Assembly: GCA_013396915.1 (NCBI GenBank)
Contig: VWZL01005037.1
Coordinates: forward strand, 1,638,230-1,702,229
Length of the DNA: 64,000 nt
Direction: 5' to 3'
Source: Stercorarius parasiticus
Lineage: Eukaryota; Chordata; Aves; Charadriiformes; Stercorariidae
A program made the position numbers and the translations under genes. This document shows, one piece after another, positions 60,010 to 64,000 of this stretch (its first letter is position 1; each line of letters opens with the position of its first letter). The notes beneath the pieces are model-generated. The model saw nothing but the letters and a program-made list of their open reading frames with translations, had not been told where the DNA came from and did no database searches.

Positions 60010-61034
60010 TTAGACACCTACATTTTACTTGAGAACTTCTAATCTCTGTTCTTCTGGTTTACATTGACCATACTACATGCTGTTCAGTTTGAGTAACAAT
60101 AGAGCCCTTTATTGTGGTCTAGGACCTGAAGGAATAGGTAAGGTTGTCAAAACAGTAACAGGGATATTCCATGACCTGACACATCTTTATGTAGGTTGTA
60201 CATAATTCAAAGGATTAATGCAAAACCACTAATACCTGAGAGTGCTCCATAGATGTAACAAAGGGAAGATCCTAAAGGAGAGGGCAAAGATAAAAGTGAT
60301 TGTTGGGATAGGAGTTCCTAACACCTGTAAGGGGTAAAACTCCTAGAGTAAGCCAACTGACAAAGGCAGTGCTGATGTGAACACTCCAGTGAGGTAACTA
60401 TTAATATGGACTTGAATTCTTCAGTAGCCTTAGGCAAAAACACCTGTGCCCATTCTAATCCCATTTAGTCAAAACTTTGCTGTCTCACATACGTGAAATC
60501 TTCCAGAACCTGAAGTCTCTGGACTGTTTGTTGTTTTCTTGAAGCTTGAGTCAAAGTTTATACACTAGAATAATAACATGCACAAAGTAACTGAAATAAA
60601 GAAAATAAACAAACAAACCCACAACGCCCCAAAAAAAACCCCAATTGCTTGAAATATTTTAGACATCAATATTTCAGTTTTGAAACGTAAAAGCTCACTC
60701 TTTGGCATTAAAAATTAAGTAGAATACATTCTGAAAAACAAGGAGCTTCCTCCTTCTGTACTGCTTTTAAGTTTATTCAATTCCAATCTGGAATATTTTT
60801 CTAATAATGTACTACAGTCTAGCTGTCACTTCATATCTACCTGACTTGGAAGTCTCTACAAAAATTAGAAAAAGCCATTTAAATAGGAATACCTCAATGA
60901 GTGAGAAGTGGTTCTACATTGTACTGAATATAGTCTAGTGAATTTAATTAGTAAATTCTAATTAACTGCAACTTTTTAGACCAATTTGTATCAGATTGCC
61001 CTTAATTTAAATATATAGGCATAAAGTGGAAATA

Positions 61035-61050
61035 ACTTCCTTAAGGAAGT
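61035..61050. repeat. 16-base perfect palindrome with an extra half-site
   Basis: ACTTCCTTAAGGAAGT reads the same on both strands and is followed at once by AACTTCCTTAA, a third half. Each half has GGAAGT, an ETS-type core. Confidence 0.6.
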
Positions 61051-61228
61051 AACTTCCTTAATGTGTTTAACTTTTGTAATTGGCAACTTGCTTTTTCAAC
61101 ATGGAATATGACATCTTTCCTAACCAAAGTCAACTCTGCAAGTCTTGTAGACTCCGCAAGAGGGTTGTGAGACTCCAAAATTATCTAATGTACATATCCT
61201 TTAGCGATGACTGGAGATCGTTCTGTTT

Positions 61229-61294
61229 AATAAAGAGCTAAAACTTTGATTTCCCCCTGTCTCGCTCCTACAAAAAAAAAAAAAAGTAAAAAAA
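61229..61294 (+). mobile_element. Poly(A)-tailed retro-insert 3' end (putative)
   Basis: AATAAA at 61229-61234, then 37 bases, then A14 GT A7. A poly(A) signal followed by an encoded A tail is the mark of a reverse-transcribed mRNA or LTR-type transcript end. The 150 bases before it are not recognisable as a gene, and I see no clear target-site duplication. Confidence 0.35.
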
Positions 61295-62049
61295 GGCATT
61301 CTAAATTTATGGCTGGAGTGAATTTATTTTGAGTAGATTATTAGATGACCACTTAAAATCCTGTGCAATTTACCACAATCGCATTTTTCAGTTATTATTT
61401 AAGTATTTTTTAATTATTATTTTTGACACGCTGACTTCCATAATTACCGTAGTCTTCATGCAAGTAAGTATTTACAGCAGTGGAAATATTATAAAAACTA
61501 TGCATTTTGTTACTATATTACTGATTTGATAATATCATAAATTTTAATAAAAGTTGTGGCAAAAAGCCAGTACAGTCTGTGATGTAAACTGGCTACTGAA
61601 GCCACACCTAAATGAGTCAGTAGGGTATGTCTTCAGGCAGAAGTTTTATTTTTTAAAAGTTTAGACACAAAACAATTTTGTTTATCTAAAGCATTTTGCT
61701 TCGGGTAAAAACAGTGAAAATGCTTTCTTCTTGTTGCTGATATTAAGGCAAATCTAGCATTTTTCATGTTTGTACTTTATATATGGCAGCATAAATGGAA
61801 AAAATGGGCTCTCCAGGGAATACAGCAGGCAGAACTGAGCAGCAGAACAGAGGACCTATAACAAAGGAAACATGAAGTGATTCTGTGTAAGGATGCATAT
61901 TTAAGCAGAAAATTGTCTTAATGCTCTTAATTTTTTTTTTCTTTTGGCTCAACAAAAACTTCTCTTTTATAACTTTAGGTTATTTTCTGTAACTATCGTT
62001 GGAATTTTCTTCTTGAGAATGCAAATGCTTTTTTTTTCTTTTCTTTCAG

Positions 62050-62133
62050 AAACATGTAAATACAAAATCCAAAAGGCCACCTATAAAGTACCTACAAACA
62101 AAATTATTGAGATGGTAATTAGTGAAGAGACAT
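62050..62133 (+). other. Exon-like segment with good splice signals (doubtful)
   Basis: A long T/C tract ending CTTTCAG precedes it and CAT|GTGAGT follows. The 84 bases are open in the frame TCKYKIQKATYKVPTNKIIE. No homology recognised. Such pseudo-exons are frequent in vertebrate DNA. Confidence 0.15.
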
Positions 62134-64000
62134 GTGAGTGTTGTGCTGAGCCAACTCCCGTCCAGTCCAGAAGGGTTTATTAGGTTTGCGCCATGCTGTG
62201 GAAGTTGACCCGACTGAACCTAAGCTGGCTTTAGGAACAGTCTCTCCGCTCTTGTCCAGGGCACCCAAGTAATTCCACAAACCAGCCTGTCCACTGTGCC
62301 TGCCCTTGAGTCAGAACAAATAAGCCCTAGCTGGACTCTGGAGATGAATTCAGCTATAATCTTCCTCGTCCTGCATGCCCTTGTTAAGAGCCGGTGTAGA
62401 TGCAGAGCTGTAGCTGAGAACATCAGCCCTGTTTTAAGCGGAGGGTTGGGCAGGAAGCAGTAATACCTTCCTGGGGCGTGGTGCGGAAGAGACCAGAGTA
62501 GCCGTCACAGAGCTAATCTAGATGTCCTTAGGATCATCTTCTCCATTGTGCTGTATTGTGAAGAGTGAACTTTGCTAATCTTTTGCCAGAAGACAATCAC
62601 GTTTAATTTGCTCTAATAATAGGAGAAGCAATTAAGGTATTTCATGGATTGAGATAGGTAGAAACAGCGATGATGCTGCTGAAAGCATAAGCCATGTAAC
62701 AGCTTCATCAAAGCTGGACCTTGTGGTCTTGGGCAGTTTTCTATGCACAGGCATGAGCTGAGGTTTCAGTGATGGGGAGGGATATAAAACAGCTCAGCTG
62801 ATGTAGAAAGTACTGACTTGCTGGGGCAGGGCCTGATCTAGTATTTTTTAGCTTGTAGCATGCTGAAAAGCTGTCATTAACACCATTTTCCCTGGATCAG
62901 AATAGTGGGTTAAGTTGTTTGGTTTTTTTTATTTTACTACCCACATTGATAAGGCCAGAGAAATTATTGCCCTATAAATGAGTAATACTCAAGGCTGCCC
63001 GTAATAAATACAACTACCAATTATTGGTAGTAGATAGATGCTGTAGCACGGAGGAAACTGCCACCACAAGACCTAGGAATGTGATATAGTTTGCAGGGTA
63101 TATGAGGAGCAAGGGGGACTGACTGGAAGCGAAAATGTGTTGGAGAAGGCGCTGTGGTGCTGCTAGGCAGGAGAGTATTCCTTTATACTTAGAAATTAAG
63201 AGGTGCTATAGGATACTGTGGGGAGGGGACTGCAGGGTAGCATGAGTGGATGAAAAAGAGATTTTGAACTTTGGGGACAACAGAGTGGATGTAGAGCCCC
63301 AGCCAGCTTCAAAGCAAGCAGGTTTCTCCAGGTTTAAATGTAAATTCTCTTGGGCGGAGGTCTTAGTAAACTTGCTTGATCTCAGTCCTTACTACATATA
63401 GAGTGCTTTTTTCTTTGCTTATTAACACACAGCCTCTGGAAGGTGAGCTGAGCCAAACTACCCTGTAGGTACACAATGGCTGGATTTAGTCCAGAGAAAA
63501 GCTGGGGGCATGCAGAGGTGGGGCAAGAGCCTCGGGAGGATCCCTTTCATTAGCAGGAACCATTACCTGAAACATCACACTATTACTGACAGTTGCTCTT
63601 TGTTATCATCCTATCACTAGACATTACTGCTTCTTAGGCAAGATGGCAGAACATAGTATTTAAGTCCTCCTCAGTGAATTCACGGCAACCCCTGGTGTAA
63701 GGTGTGGTTAGACAATAGTTTGACTGGTTTAATCCTGTTGCCAAAAAGTTCCTGCTGCCAAAAGAGGATTGTCTTGTTCCTCCCCTCTACTGGCAACTCT
63801 CACCTCCCCATCTCCATGCTGGCTCTCATGTCAGTCTCCATGGTGAGCCAACGTGGATTATTTTCAAACTGAAAACTACCAAACCAGAAACAGGAACAGT
63901 TTCTTGGCGGTTTAGTAAGTCCGACTGGTTTACTGTGTGTGCAGATGAGCACCAGAGCAGGCAGCGGGACAGATGCTGGGGCAGGGAAAATGGGGGGGGG

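Larger units (their letters stand above)
56048..64000. other. Intergenic flank, no identifiable exon
   Basis: No coding exon with a known domain. In human, as I recall, the next gene downstream of USP33 is ZZZ3 in the same direction; I looked for ZZZ3-like segments (SANT/Myb and ZZ zinc-finger parts) and saw none, so its first exons are probably to the right. The region holds G-quadruplex motifs, a poly(A)-tailed fossil, a palindrome and a locally GC-richer block at about 62140-62540 that I cannot assign. Confidence 0.6.

Noticed and set aside
61120..61275. Solo LTR ending at the CA before the poly(A)
   Set aside because: A TG...CA span with an internal AATAAA can be drawn but would be only about 130 bases, too short for a typical LTR, and no target-site duplication is visible.
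1..64000. CRISPR arrays, operons, prophage or toxin-antitoxin genes
   Set aside because: No regularly spaced repeats or prokaryote-type gene packing; the window is vertebrate nuclear DNA.

Overview
This is vertebrate nuclear DNA: AT-rich introns, short exons bounded by AG/GT splice sites, and one CpG island. Three 5'-truncated CR1 retrotransposons, two of them ending in the typical ATTCTATGA tail and one in its reverse complement, point to a bird (a reptile is less likely). There are no bacterial-type operons, CRISPR arrays or RNA genes that I can recognise. Protein identities come from recall of the human families, not from a database search.

Two protein-coding genes diverge head to head from the CpG island at about 9.7-10.9 kb. 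To the left, on the minus strand, is the 5' part of MIGA1 (mitoguardin 1, formerly FAM73A): one 5' non-coding exon and six coding exons for the first 267 residues. The rest lies beyond the left edge. To the right, on the plus strand, is a complete coding region of USP33 (ubiquitin carboxyl-terminal hydrolase 33, VDU1): 23 coding exons from 16430 to 51431 that join without a frame error into 911 residues, the length I recall for the shorter human isoform. The MIGA1-USP33 head-to-head pair matches human 1p31.1 as I remember it.

Layout: 1-3432, MIGA1 intron with an old LINE fossil and a G-rich tract. 3433-10098, MIGA1 exons, with a CR1 copy at 8.5-8.9 kb and an unexplained exon-like open frame at 6554-6823. 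9.7-10.9 kb, shared CpG-island promoter with three YY1-like motifs, two CACGTG E-boxes and a 25-N assembly gap. 10.9-16.4 kb, USP33 first intron, with an antisense 75-codon ORF. 16.4-51.4 kb, USP33. 51.4-52.5 kb, probable USP33 3' UTR. 52.5-64.0 kb, flank with a CR1 copy, strong G-quadruplex motifs and a poly(A)-tailed fossil, but no coding exon I can identify.

The two proteins act in different places: MIGA1 sits in the outer mitochondrial membrane and promotes fusion, while USP33 is a deubiquitinase. Their link here is the shared promoter. I found no clearly undescribed system. The best leads are a possible alternative last exon of MIGA1, competing splice sites inside the USP33 catalytic domain, and the antisense ORF with a strong Kozak context.
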